Positions 1-11,996 of a stretch of 64,000 nt of DNA are shown in pieces. This DNA comes from Astrothelium macrocarpum. Taxonomy: Eukaryota; Ascomycota; Dothideomycetes; Trypetheliales; Trypetheliaceae. The first letter of the stretch is position 1. The number at the start of each line of letters is the position of its first letter. The notes under the pieces are model-generated. The model ran no database searches. It saw nothing but the letters and a program-made list of their open reading frames with translations, and was not told the origin of the DNA. Made by a program: the position numbers and the translations under genes. The stretch spans positions 1 through 64,000 of the forward strand of contig JAGEMR010000030.1 of assembly GCA_021030915.1 (NCBI GenBank), read 5' to 3'.

Positions 1-600
1 AAATATATATTAAAGATATTAAATTTTTTAATTATATAATATATTTTATTGATACTAAATTTTATAATTTAATTATAATATTTTTAAATTTAATATATTT
101 AAAATAATAATATTTTATTTATTTTAATTATAAAATTATTGTATTAAATTTTTTTATTTTTTTTTTTTCTTTAAATATTAAATTTTATATTTTTTTTATA
201 ATATATCTAAATTTCAATTTAGATAAAAAAGTGGTTGTGGAGATATTTAAATATTATTAAAAATGGTGAAATGTGCACACCGTGGGACCGTGCGCGCCGT
301 GGTGGAGACTCCTATCCACTGAGCCATCTGCTAATCGATATAAAAGTAAAATGCATTAAATTTCATTATTAATCGTTATTTGATATAATCAAAAACGAGA
401 AATATAAACTCTAAACCAAAAACTCTATTCTTGATTTTTATCTCAATATTTCTAAATTTTAAAGAATTCATTTCAATTTTAATGTCATTATTAAATAAAA
501 TCCGAGCTACTTTAAGGGATTTCATTAATATTTTATAACATGAATAAATATATATATATATATCGTTTTACATGAATATATTGATAATAGGTAGTAGTGT
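1..600. repeat. Extremely AT-rich tract, possibly RIP-degraded repeat DNA
   Basis: Bases 1-245 are almost only A and T, with homopolymer T runs and TATA/ATTA motifs. A short GC-richer island (about 265-335) follows, then AT-rich DNA to about 600, including an AT microsatellite near 548-563. No open frame is present. The abrupt change against the roughly balanced rest of the window is typical of AT-rich blocks left by repeat-induced point mutation or subtelomeric decay in ascomycetes. The RIP reading is inference; a fragment of organellar DNA is an alternative. Confidence 0.6.
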
Positions 601-2649
601 TAGATCTACTGATTAACAGGCAAAATCTATGTAGACGAACCTTTTACGACTAGCTGATCTACACATTTGCTGAACTACTCAATCGATCAATCAACCATGC
701 AGATAGTCAAGGCAGTGTGGTTTGCCAGTCCCACATCCGATCAATCAAGCATACGACTCAAAGGTTGGTCACTTCATCAGGCAACTCGCAGAGTACACAC
801 TTGATTCGACCCTTTCCACGGGTACGTCAGCCTCGTGGGGTACACGTTTTGTGTTGCGTATACGGCGTTATGAAGAAGTGGCATGCTATCATTTTGAGTT
901 TTGCCTTGCGTCCTCGCGGCACGTGTTGCATGATCTGGTAAGTTGATGATAGCGCAACTTACTGCACGGGAGATCCTCCGTCATATCAGAGCTTACGGTC
1001 TAACAGGATATGGATGTTCAGCCCGCCACGATCCAAGCCAATGCCAACATTGAACGCCGATCTAAGTCATTGTCCATCTTCACCAGAGACGAGTGCAAAC
1101 CACAAGCATGCGTGGACGCAGAGACACGCAACGACCGTCTTCCGGTGTAAATATTGAAAAATTCCTTATCGAACGAGTGACTGGGTCTTGTGCGTCACAA
1201 CTTGCAATATCACAAGTTGTGCGGAATAAATTCTACCTTATCTAGCCCCCGGATTAGTCTCCAGGCAATCTATGCACCAGGTTCTCCCACCGAGCCTTGC
1301 TACTCAATGCCTCGTTTCTGGATGTCCTGAGTATGAGCCGACATATGTAGGGCTGCCCACTCAAATATAAGACCGGCAATGACTAACCGACTTCAGGACC
1401 GATCGAAGGGTGATTCGCGATCCTTAACACGGAAACGTCGACTGGATCAGCAGTGTTTGGGTTGCTGGAAGCGCGCTCTGCCTGCGGAAGCAATGCTATG
1501 CGGCGAATATTGGCTCTACTGTCAGGCAGGGAACGGAAAAGGGCTGGAGAGTTGCAGTACATATCTCTCCCAAAGCCCGGTTCAATGGGGTGCGTCCATC
1601 TGGTTCAAGCGACATTGCATGGTATCATCTAAATCGGGCTAGAGGTTCTCCACAGAACTCCGTTTTAGGGTCTACCTCGCTAAAGGTGAGAGCGGCTGAT
1701 AAGGCGGGGCTAGAATTCAGACGCAGAATTCCGTTTTAGGCCCTGTTCCGTCAAAGGTGAGAGCGGGTGAAAAGGCGAGGCTAGAATTTCTACGCAGAAT
1801 TCCGGTTTAGGCCCCGCCTCGCTAAAGATGAGAGCAGCAGATAAGGGCCCCGCCTAGCCCGAAACGGAATTCACACGTACTAACATCGACGCCAGTAATG
1901 TACGTACAACACACAGTCATCTTTGGTTGCTAGCACTGGTGATCCTCAAAATCTGCGCAGAACCAGCGATTTGTCATGAGCCGCTGGCTTTTGGGCGGAC
2001 GGGAGGATTTTCGTCAATTTTTATGTGTATTGATCTTTACGGCAACCAGCGGGAGAGGCTTTGGAGGTTTCGGGGAGGCCGATTTTCTGCCTCGGATCCT
2101 TGTCCCTCAAGATGCCAGTAATCGGATGCAGGACGGTGTTTTAGTTACCATGTGGCGCAAAACCAATCATTTCATTCATCGATAAGAACTTCATGTCGAT
2201 GAGATCTCGGTCTCTATTCCGTATCTACAGTTGCATATGCAGTGCGCACCGCCGATCAGCAGAACGCGACCGAGTTAATAATCTGCGATGCATTGATCTT
2301 CACCTTGCCCCTGCTCCAAATTCAGCGACGCGCAACTGATGACGATTTGGCTGCGTAGGTCAGAGCATTTGTCTTTGGGACCAATACAAACTACGTGCGT
2401 AGTACGCATGCAACGATGTACAGTCTGTTGACGAAACCCTGTCCATCAATCAGGCCCATGCCAATCGGACAATCCCCAATAACCCGGAGTGTTCTCTGCT
2501 CTGAATACTGGTTGGGCGTAATGATATGCTGGGTGATCTAATCCCTCCTACTAAGTCAGAGTAGAATATATTCGACAAACACAGGTCTTCAAGAAAGAAT
2601 GCTGCACATTCGAGCTTCAGCTTAAACTCGACATTTTTTTGCTCTCACT
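601..2649. other. Gene-poor stretch upstream of the MFS gene
   Basis: Only short ORFs of under 90 codons occur, without recognisable motifs or splice structure. The one clear structure is the repeat at about 1652-1872, described separately. The last few hundred bases presumably hold the MFS promoter, but I see no definable site. Confidence 0.5.
1652..1872. repeat. Three tandem copies of a ~71-bp unit, the last with inverted ends
   Basis: The pattern CAGAATTCCGTTTTAGG, then CTAAAGGTGAGAGC, then AAGGCGGGGCTAGAATT recurs three times with a period of about 71 bp (near 1652, 1723 and 1794), with roughly 10-20% divergence. The final copy, 1797-1872, begins GAATTCCGGTTTAGGCC and ends with the near reverse complement GAAACGGAATTC preceded by GGCCCCGCC, so its ends can pair. 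This is compatible with a small MITE-like or minisatellite element. No transposase is nearby. Confidence 0.6.
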
Positions 2650-5013
2650 ATGTCTGAACATAAAGACGAGAAGGACATACAGAGAGATGATGTAAGTAGC
2701 ATTTGCAGAACATTAGTGTCTAGCAGGCTGAGCCCAACAAATTAAGACATCCCAAACCATCAGCCTACGGCCAGAAGATGCTGAGCAGCGGCTCTCTATC
2801 GCTTCTACGGCTGGTGACAACAATGAAGCGGCTCCAGGGGCATCATCCAGTGGAGAAGTTTTGAACGAGACTTCTCAACCGTCCGAGCCCAAAAGACTTC
2901 ACGGAAAGCGTTTGATACTCGTGGAGTTCTGGTAAGTATAACACATTCCATACTTTGATAGAATTGAGTCATGACAGGAGCGCAAATAGTTTGTGCATGG
3001 GACTCTTGCTAAGCATTGTCGATGCTTCAATTGTATCTACCGCACTTGTCACAATTGGTCGCGACTTCAATGATTTCATCAAGGTAACTCAGACTTTTCT
3101 CTTTTGTGACAAGATGCTGATTAAATGATAGACATACTGGATTGTATTAGCCTATCTCTTGGCTTATATGAGTAATACATAATAGTCATCTTTGGACAAA
3201 GAACTCAATTAATGAAGTCTAGCGTTTAGCATTGTTTGGGCGAGATTTAGCGATTTCGTTGGGCACAAGTGGGTGAGCTCTCAATTTCAAAGCCTTTCAC
3301 CATGGTGAAGCTAAGACTCAAAAGGCAGTCGTCGCAGCTTGGGTTGTTTTCATCGCTTTCTCATTAGGATGCGGGTTAGCCCAATCAATAAACCAACTGA
3401 TCATATTTCGGACCTTTCAGGGAATAGGAGGCTCTGGGCTCTATTCGCTGACAAATTTAAGTAAGTGTAAACCCTGGTACTACTCATGACAAGGAAATAC
3501 GAACTCATGACTTTTGCAGTAATTCCATCCATCACCCCAAAGGAGCATTTTGCTGTACGGAATATCCATTGATATTTAATAGTTTTACGAACTAACAGGA
3601 TGACAGACAATGAGCGGAGCTACCGGCACTGTATTTGCAGTGTCTTCCGTACTAGGCCCCGTGATTGGAGGCATAATATGTAATGATACCACCTGGCGCT
3701 GGATTTTCCTGCTTAATGTCCCTGTCGGTGTCGCTACCGCCCTCCTCGTTCTTATTGCTTGGCCGACCTCGGTTGCGAACCGCGCTCTTTCCCTCCATAA
3801 GTCTTCACTGGCCCATCTCGACATTGTCGGTTTGCTTCTACTTACAGCAGCCACTGTTCTCCTGATAGTTGGCTTACAGCAAGCTGGCTCTGCTATAGTT
3901 GCGTGGGATTCCTCGATCACTATCGGATTGCTGACTGCGTCGGGGGTATCTGCAACTGGTCTGGTCGCATGGACCTGGTTCCTTGAATCCAGAGGCAATA
4001 GAACTCAAATCACTCCGACTTTTCCATCGGCTTTTCTGAAGAGACGGATATTGCTCGGTACTATCATGTATGTCAAAGCCTTTTTCGTCGGACCCATTGA
4101 CAGCGTCTCTATCTTCCACAACAAAAGCACGTACGACTTGAGGCCAAGCTAAATCGATATATTTACAGAATAACACTTTTGACTGGATTCCACCTCTTCT
4201 TAGTTATAGTTCAATTACCTGAGCATTTCCAAATTGTTAATGGGACTTCCACCATTTCGAGTGGTGTTCGTTTAATGCCGCTGCTTTTTGCAAGCGCTTT
4301 CGGCTCCACTGCTGCTAGCTGGGCCTCGAGCAAGAAGAATAATACCTTTTTCACTCTCATCTTAGCAAGTAGCTGCCTCTTGGTCGGGTCAGGCCTCTTA
4401 TCTACGACCTCCACAGGCTACCACGTGGACTCTGCTATATATGGCTACCAAGTCATTTTCGGGTTGGGAATTGGAATGACGTTCGCAACAAGTGTCATTG
4501 TCACCACGATTGAGGCGCCTCTTCAGTATTACGGTATATCATCCTCTCAAAGCTCAATCCCGGAGACGCAGGACTTGTACTGACCACTTGCATTTAGCCC
4601 TGGCATTAGGCGTAGTCAACCAAGCCCGCATCCTTGGGGGTACGATAGGCTTAGCCATCAGCACAATTATCTTCAACATCCGCATTGGCACGGAGCTGAA
4701 AGGCATACTCACTCCATCCCAAATCACAGCACTACGACATACGCTGAATTCGATCCCCGACTTCTCCTTACAGCAACAAGCAGCTATATCATATGCATTC
4801 GCCTTGAGCTTCAATGCTCAGTTACGGGTGTGCATGTATGTTGCGGCGGTGTGCTGGGTCGTGAGCGCGTGTACATGGTCAGCCAAAGCGACACCTTTGT
4901 TGAAGAGGAAAGAGATGCACGATGCTGCTATTGAGAATCCTAATTCAGAGGAAGTCAGGAATGCGTTGAAGGAGGAACTGGGGGATGCTCTAAAGATAGA
5001 TGCTTCTCCGTAG
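2650..5013 (+). CDS. MFS drug/toxin exporter, DHA2 (14-TM) type
   Basis: Predicted proton-coupled efflux pump of the plasma membrane, of the fungal toxin/drug:H+ antiporter class. My model has ten exons: 2650-2691, 2747-2931, 2990-3083, 3132-3171, 3223-3272, 3325-3460, 3520-3554, 3607-4067, 4169-4533 and 4598-5013. All introns are GT-AG and the frame stays open, giving about 607 residues. An acidic, Ser-rich tail of about 80 residues precedes the first helix. Visible family marks are the loop motif WARFSDFVGHKW (motif A-like), the segment FRTFQGIGGSGLYSLTN, and the antiporter motif C in exon 8, GTVFAVSSVLGPVIGG. The cargo cannot be read from sequence. The neighbours to the right are a pseudogene and catabolic enzymes, so a role in a local pathway is possible but unproven. 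Exon borders in the 5' half are the least certain part. Confidence 0.85.
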
Positions 5014-6861
5014 TATCAAAAGCGGTTGTGAGTAGGCTCTTTGTCATAGAATATAGAACTACTTTTAGATGACGCATAATGACTGTTTTGCATTGATTTT
5101 GATGGGTTGATGGAGGAGGGTAGGGCAAATGCGGTCTTTTTACCATAAGAAAATGTTATTGAAACTTGACGAATACTTTGCTTTGAATGTCAGACCGCTG
5201 AGGCAAGGTAAGAAAATTGCGACATTACACCTCCATCCGGTCAGCTAAGCACGCCGTATCTGTTGTCGACGGCTTGAGGGGCCGAAGTGCTGGCTATATC
5301 GATCCGGGTTAAAGGTCTATTATATCAAGGGATTTATGAAGTAGACTTTGCAGTACAGCATACCTGGCGAGCTGCAAGACAGTAGTCGTGGCGCTAATCG
5401 CGCATGCACTAATTGGTGCAAGTAAGTGCCAAAATGTGCAAACCCCTGGAATTAGTAAAGTAGTAGCGGCCGGGAAGCCTTGGTTACAACATCCTAACGC
5501 ATACAGCATAAACCCTAACCAGTACATAAGTCGGGTTGATGAGGTAAATATAAGCGAGTTGGATGTGGTGTGACCTCGGTGTCGGGTTGGGGTCCAAGAC
5601 CTTACCTTTCAAGGATATTCAGGGGCTGCCCGATGGCACAGCTTAGGGTAGACTAGGATTACGCAGCTACAGATTAGGGTAGGCTAGGATTATACAGCCA
5701 CAGCCCAGGGCTGCTTCACTCATTACTTTAGCGTAAAATCACGTCACTCGGGTTTGTCAATCAAAGAATTTGGCAGATCATACCATCGCATGTGAGTTGT
5801 GTGGCGATATGCATCGACTACTAATTGTATTGCCCACAACCGACTTTGTGTGGGTCAGGATTTGGCTTCGAGAGATGTGTAATCACACATTCCAATCTGG
5901 AAATTTCAATTGGAGAAAATGCGATTTGACAAACAACAAATCACATTGGTCTTGGAGGAAGAGTTTCAGCCAGAATTGAAAAAACACAAAAAATGATATT
6001 TACTAATTTATTTTTCACATCAACTCAACTCCGGCTCGATGTCTGCTCAGGTGGCTCGCCCTTTGCTCATCCTTCCCTCAACAAGCTAGCGATTTAGCTG
6101 TCTTCAGTCCCATTTGTAGGAGTTGCTGCTACTGGATAAGATCTTCTTCTCAGTACGCCGCTTGCATAAGAAGTTGATACCTTTGCACGACATGCCTGAC
6201 TGGTCTACTGATGGGGTCCATTTCTGGGATCGAGAGTCCTGAAGCTGACCATTGATGATCTTTGCTTGTGCATTAGGTGGGAGCGCCTTCAAAGTGATTC
6301 CTCAGTGTACCTTATGTTTCCATGAGGTGCTATGGCTTTTCATTCCTGCACCCTTTGATGTTGATGAGACCATTCGAGCAACTATATCACCACGGTCATT
6401 TGATCTGCAGCATAGCAATAGGATTGCAAGCGTAGCTGGCCACGCGGGGAGGTGTTCTGGGAGAGTGCATTGGAACTAAGCAAGATTCTGGGACAGCGAA
6501 GTCCTATGACTGGGGGTGTTAGGATCAAAAGAACCCCAGGTAGTCGAGATAGTAACATTTTCAACTTCAGATTTCGCCGGCGACCAGCCTTGCCGGAGTT
6601 CTGCCAGAGTTTTGCCGTCGCCGTTCATTTCCTCAGATACCTGGTCCGCCAACTTTCAACACCATGGACTATAAAATGTCTGCATCTCATTTCCACTTGC
6701 CTGTTCGAACGGCCATCATTAGTCACCCCCCGTTTCTCGTTCAGCTTTCCTACTCGTCCCGGGTTATTGTCGGCCGCTGCCATTCCTCTTTCACTGCTCT
6801 CGATCCTCTGTAGCGTGAGGGTATCTTGATTCCACTGCAGCCCGAATAACAGAAAACGGGG
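5014..6861. other. Intergenic, no gene recognised
   Basis: Contains a 31-bp direct repeat at 5643-5704. The rest holds only short ORFs without recognisable domains. Confidence 0.5.
5643..5704. repeat. Two-copy 31-bp tandem repeat starting with TTAGGG
   Basis: Two adjacent units, each starting TTAGGGTA and containing CTAGGATTA and CAGC, lie at 5643-5673 and 5674-5704 with a few substitutions. The TTAGGG core equals the fungal telomere repeat unit, but two copies in this context are not a telomere. Confidence 0.55.
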
Positions 6862-8235
6862 ATGTACCCTTCAGCATCCACGAGGAATTTCGCCCATACC
6901 TGTCAGCAACACTTTACGCTTGATACGACCGCGCTTACTCGTTTTGAGTTTGAGGCCGAAAATCATGTCAACGTGCTCCTACGGCCACCGCGTTTCGGTA
7001 AAACAGTCGCGCTCTCTATGCTGGTATACTCTCCTGATTGCGACATTGACGCAATGGCGCTCAGCAATACATCTCGTGACTTCTTCGTTAATGAATTTGC
7101 CGAATCCAATGGTGGCGGTTTTCTCACGCTCTCATCAGACTTTTCTGCCTTTAATACGAACAAAGACTTGGGCAAATAAAAAAATTTTAAACTCGAAAAA
7201 TACTGTAATCACTATCGCGATTTTTTTATGAAAACCGACACTTCCATACCATAACCGACTTTGAGTAAGAGTAGTGGTGGGGTGTCGAATGTTTTAGCAA
7301 TCCCACAGCAGACAAGTCACGCACTTAATGCTATCCCGCGCTTACCTACGTCGTCTCGTCTTAGTAAAATAGAAGGGGTAAGCGTCAGCTCTGGAGGGGG
7401 ACTCATCCTCTTATCATATTGATCATATCGCAGATTTCCTCCTCATCGACGCATACGACCGTTTTACACAGGATTCATTTGGCTGCCAGTGGGTTTGGCT
7501 CTGATAAGGCCGCGATACCTTAATAAATCTCTTCACAAACGCCAAAGCTTACACGGGTAATTCGGGCGACAGGATCAGGTCCATCAAAAGCACTTTCACG
7601 ACAGGTATCTTTTCTCGCGCCCTATCCCATTTCGATTTCGGTTTAAATATCCGGAAGAACATTTCGTGTAATCCAAGCGCGGCACCGTTACTCGGCGTGA
7701 GCGACAAGCAAGTTGAAAGCGCCGTTCGCGACGCGCTCACACAGGCCAAGCCTACTACCAATGACTCTACTATTCAGTTCACCAAGCGTGAGCTGCTTGG
7801 CCTCATCCGCGGGTTGGCCAACGGCTATGTCTTTACTTCTACTTCGCTTTCGCCTCGAAGATTCGATCTTCCGCCGCCGTAGTGCTCCACTCCATTGGCT
7901 CAGTCTGCTCCGCTATGACGACATTTTCACGTTTGATCCTAGGTGCCCGCAGCACAATCTTTGCATCAAAATATCATCGCCCATTCATGTATCAAGATCG
8001 CGCCTATTTACTGAATGGGTTGTTAGCCCTCTTTGCGTCGCTATGCGGTCCTAACCAATGGCCATTCCGTCCGACCATCTTGCTCATTGGAGGAGCCTGC
8101 GCTCGCATATTGCCGTGCGAAATTACCGTCCTAGCCTTTTCTTCCCCAATGCGCTGTAGGCCATTGGTTTGGGTTCGACAAATCAGGCTTTGTCCAAGAT
8201 ATCTGGTCTTTACAAGATCTACAGCAGGAACATAA
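6862..8235 (+). pseudogene. Broken AAA-ATPase-like gene (PF09820-type, fungal expanded family)
   Basis: The first 106 codons read as the start of the 'predicted AAA-ATPase' family, with the nucleotide-binding signature LLRPPRFGKTVALSML. This frame stops at 7179. Family-like sequence resumes at about 7437 with FLLIDAYDRFTQDSFG (Walker-B-like LIDxYD) and is interrupted by two stops near 7503-7523. It continues at about 7540-7880 with GNSGDRIRSIKSTFTTGIF, LSHFDFGLNIRKNISCNP and the segment GLIRGLANGYVF, then shifts frame again, with a last recognisable piece (QDRAYLLNGLLALFASL) near 7995-8040. The parts are in family order but spread over several frames with stops, so this is a decayed copy and not an intron-rich gene. 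The C-terminal nuclease-like region usual in the family is not recognisable. Confidence 0.7.
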
Positions 8236-8427
8236 AGAGTCACGACAACCTATATCTTTCAGCATACAGGAAGCTAGCCAGTACAACTGCCGTCATCAAT
8301 CTCTCCAAGCCGCACTTCTGATCCAACTTTATCAACAAGAAAACGTCAGGACGAGTGATGTCAATCTCAAGCGGATGAAAACGACCAAATTATTTTAAGT
8401 GCTCAATCAGCTGGTAATCCTGAACTC

Positions 8428-9755
8428 TCAGAAAAATACTTCTAGTTTTTGAGCAGTCTCAAGTATACTTTTGCGCAAGGGGATCCAGTCTTGAATCGCA
8501 CTTGCCGCTCTTACTTTTTCAGCTGACAAAGAAGCCTCTTTGGAGTCCCATAGATAGTCTCGTCGATATCCTTCTCCTGTTCTCCCTTTCGGAATGATAT
8601 TTGCCCGTTGTGGATAAGCCTCTCGCAGAATATCAGCAAAAGCCTGAATCGGTCCTTTGCTTGCTGCAACAAGGTAGCGCTGCGCTTTACCCTGGACCGG
8701 ATTTTGTGCAGCCCAGACATGAACACGTGCAACGTCTCGCACGTCAACGAATGAGCCTGTCCCAACCGCCGGGGGTATATCCTTCATTTCTCCTGAAAAG
8801 ATTCTCCACACCAACTTGGTCGAAACATTTAATTCCGTAGGCTTAGCTGGTAATTGTGCTGGTGGCCCAAAGGCGATGCAGGGCACAATAGAGATTACGG
8901 AAAACTCTGGCTGAACAAGCGTTAATAGAAATACGGCAAAGGGACGGACGAACATTCAGCTAAGCAGCTTACTTTGGATTCTCTTGCGAAATGCCACAAT
9001 GATTTCTCCGCTGCGATCTTCGAATTATAATAAAGGGTATTGCCGTCGGTACGCTCGTCCATTTCTACTATATCCTCGACATAATCATCTTCCGTGTATA
9101 TCTTGCCTGGCAATGGCTTCAATCCCATCACACTTGCGACAGATCCAGTGACAACAACGTTCTTAAGTCGCGTATCAGCGAACTTGTGTGCAGATTTGAG
9201 CACATTGAGTGTTCCCTGCACAGCCGGCCTGATAGTCTCATCACTTTTTGTGAGATCTAAGTTCAATGGGCTAGCGGTATGTATAATACTCGTTACTCCT
9301 ATGACATGGATTAGGGCTGCACGTATATGATCGTATGCGTCATGCATACCTTTCACTACTTCATCAAAAGCGTTCCCCACCGTAATGTCAGGAATCACCA
9401 CTACCTGTAGCTGTGACATGTAGTCTTTGTACACCCCATCTAGATGGCGCTGTAGTCTCTCCAAAGAGCGCACCGTGCCCCGAACGGAACAGCCTCTCTG
9501 AAACAGCTGAAGGCAGATATGCGAGCCGATCTACGTATGAGTACGGAAGTTAGCACCATGAATATTGAAAAGGGAACTCTGCAATCTCCAGGGCCTGCTT
9601 GATACTCTGCTCCCTGAGTTCCTGCTCAAAACAGCATCAAGGCCGCATCCGAAATTCAACAAGACGGAGGCGCAATGACGTGCCAGTCGTATTCGAAGTG
9701 CAATCGTACGTACATATCCATTGATTCCGGTCACGAGGACTATCTCGCTGGTCAT
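8428..9755 (-). CDS. NAD(P)-dependent aldehyde/ketone reductase (dihydroflavonol reductase-like SDR)
   Basis: Extended short-chain dehydrogenase of the dihydroflavonol-reductase/GRE2 type, predicted to reduce a carbonyl with NADPH in the cytosol. Three exons (9755-9714, 9530-8973, 8910-8428) give about 360 residues. The 183-bp first intron cuts exactly through the dinucleotide-binding motif, and splicing restores VTGINGY+IGSHI (TGxxGxxG). Further family features are TASPLNLDL-type strand ends, the catalytic-Ser region VVVTGSVASVMG and the YxxxK pair in LYYNSKIAAEK. The second intron joins FARESK to PEFSVISIVPC. The gene diverges from the maleylacetate reductase gene, so they may share regulation. 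The substrate is unknown. The N-terminus depends on the first intron, which I consider well supported by the motif join. Confidence 0.8.
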
Positions 9756-10341
9756 TGTAGGATGCATTTCTATGTAGGTTCTGTGGACAAATAGCTTGGA
9801 CGCGTACAAATAGGGATTGTCCGATATAGTAGATGTCCCGGACTGGACGGCCACAGGACACTTATCACTATATTTCAGTCGTGCTCAACCGACAAGTCTG
9901 GCAGAATGAGCTGTCGGCAATGCAAGAACATCCGTTATGATCGGAACACCGAAGGCACAGCTGCTATGGACCGCAAAAACCGAAAATGCCAGCTACGGAC
10001 GGCGGCCTTCTATCCAAGGAAAATGAATACCGAGAACTTTTCAACTCGGAGGTCAAAATCGATCTCGGTGCCGAAGGTACAGCTTACGAACCGGCTTGGA
10101 AAAAGGCCAAGATTCATGATAGCGAGCATATCAAGCTCGGGCGCAGTTCGGTGGGTATCTTGACTTACCGTTCGGACAAGGAAATCACAAAAGATATCCG
10201 ACTGGATCTACTTCTTCAAGCAGCTTGACATATTGTGATGCGTTCAAATAAAAGCCAGGACCTTGAAGTTCTTCAAATCTATATTGTATCCACTCACATT
10301 CATACTAACACGCTTTTTCCCCCTACCCAAAACCTCAAAAG
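9756..10341. other. Divergent intergenic region between SDR and maleylacetate reductase, with an unrecognised short ORF
   Basis: An 80-codon ATG frame at 9986-10228 (+) has a reasonable charged composition but no family I recognise and no start context that stands out. It may be a gene fragment or chance. The rest presumably contains the two promoters. Confidence 0.35.
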
Positions 10342-11815
10342 ATGGCCGCTCCCAAAGTTCCTGGCGAGATTACGCACCCCTCATACAGTTGGCGACCAGA
10401 GATTGGCAGGGTCTCTTATGGGGCTTCTTTTGATGTTCTTGCTAAAGCTCATATTGAGCGCCTTGGTTGCGAGCGTGTCCTGCTCATTGTATCTGGGACA
10501 CTTGCAAGAAAAACCAGTGAAGTAGAGAAGCTTGAAAAAACCCTTGGAAATCTTATTGTGGCAAAAAGAGTTGGGATGAAGCCTCATTCGGACTGGCAAG
10601 AGATTTTAGAAGTCACAGAACAGGCGTACGTCAAGCCCGCAATCGATCCCAAATTCAATATGCTTACATATCATGATAGCCGAGAAAGTAGAGCAGACTT
10701 GGTTCTGACAGTTGGTATAATTACCCCAGTCCTATTTCTCTATCACTCATTGTGACGCTTTGACAGGTGGCGGAAGTATTATCGATGCAGCCAAAGTTAT
10801 CATCCTTGCTATGGCAAACCCTTCAGTTACCATCAAAAGGGGCCTCGACTCGTTGCATGATATTGAGACAGATGCCTCACTGAAAGTCAGATGGGAGATA
10901 AACCCGGCTAGAGCGCCTTTGATCTGCGTTCCAACCACGCTTTCTGCAGGAGAGTACTCTGGATTCGCCGCTGCAACTGATCCGCGCGATCACATCAAGA
11001 AGCTCTTCGCACATCCTTCTTCAATTACTCCAATGGTCGTCATTCTTGATGCAGGGTTGGCAAAATTTTGTCCTGCTGACGTATGGCTTTCTACTGGCGT
11101 TCGAGCGATGGACCATTGTGTTGAAACTTTGTGCCGGATCACTAAGCCCGACTCAGACGCAGACGAAGCTGCGAAAAAGGGCCTGACTCTTCTCGTGAAA
11201 GGCCTGCTGGACCTCAAAGATGATGCCAACAACGATGAAGCTAGGCTGAACACACTGTTAGGAGGATGTTATTCAATGGATGGTAACGTTCTCCTTCTCT
11301 TAATCATAACGCCTGAGACTGAGTCGGCTGCAAAGGCACTTGCAAAAGGTTGCCACTTGGCGCTGCACATGCTCTTGGGCATGCTTTGGGAGCCTTAGGG
11401 GTCGATCATGGTACGCCTCATCGCTTTATCCCTTCTCATAGCAAAAAAGGTCTTACACAATCGCTTCTCAGGTGTTACATCCTGCATTATCTCTCCTGCA
11501 GTGATGAAATACAACAAAAGCGTCAACGCAGACAAACAAGCAGTTTGTGTGGAGCTGCTCTGGTCAGATCCCGCCATTGCGAATGTATTGCGTAAACAGG
11601 GTCTCGACCAACAGACGGCTGATCTTGGTGATTGCCAAGATGCGATCTTTCGAAAGTTCGGGGTTCCGCGAACTCTGCGTGAGGTAGGCTTCGACGGGGA
11701 TGAGAAAATCAAGGCTGCTGCGAAGAATGTATTGCTCGACGCATTTGCTGCTACAAATCCACGTCCACTCACTGACCCATCTCACGGGGAAGAAATCATC
11801 AGAATGGCGTTGTAG
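10342..11815 (+). CDS. Maleylacetate reductase (iron-containing alcohol dehydrogenase family)
   Basis: Reduces maleylacetate to 3-oxoadipate with NAD(P)H, the last specific step of hydroxyquinol/resorcinol-type aromatic degradation. Exons in my model are 10342-10625, 10680-10714, 10767-11282, about 11324 (or 11336)-11410, and 11472-11815. Joins give TEQA+RESRADLVLTVGGGSI, with the family's GGGS nucleotide-binding loop, and later LGAAHALGHALGALGVDHG+VTSCIISP, which carries the metal/active-site histidines. The first intron (54 bp) is a multiple of three and can be missed, but splicing it restores family spacing. The region 11283-11350 is ambiguous: either a short intron of 41 or 53 bp, or a one-base frameshift, since the unspliced frame reads ESAAKALAKG just before it breaks. 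A Zn2Cys6 regulator follows in convergent orientation, as is common for fungal aromatic-catabolism genes. Confidence 0.8.
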
Positions 11816-11996
11816 CCTTGAAGAGGATTGTCATACAAGATGGTAGTGAGCCGTCCGCTGCCATCTTTGGTATCCAAAAGGTAGTGGAAGGTGAAAACTT
11901 GACCGATGGCGAAATTGATATTGGAGGCGAACTGACTTATGCGATATTCGCTCTTTCTTTTCAATAGCTTATGAAAATAGGTTGCACTCAAAGCTG

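Noticed and set aside
8160..8200. B-box-like GGGTTCGA suggesting a tRNA gene
   Set aside because: No matching A box, acceptor stem or anticodon arm can be drawn around it.
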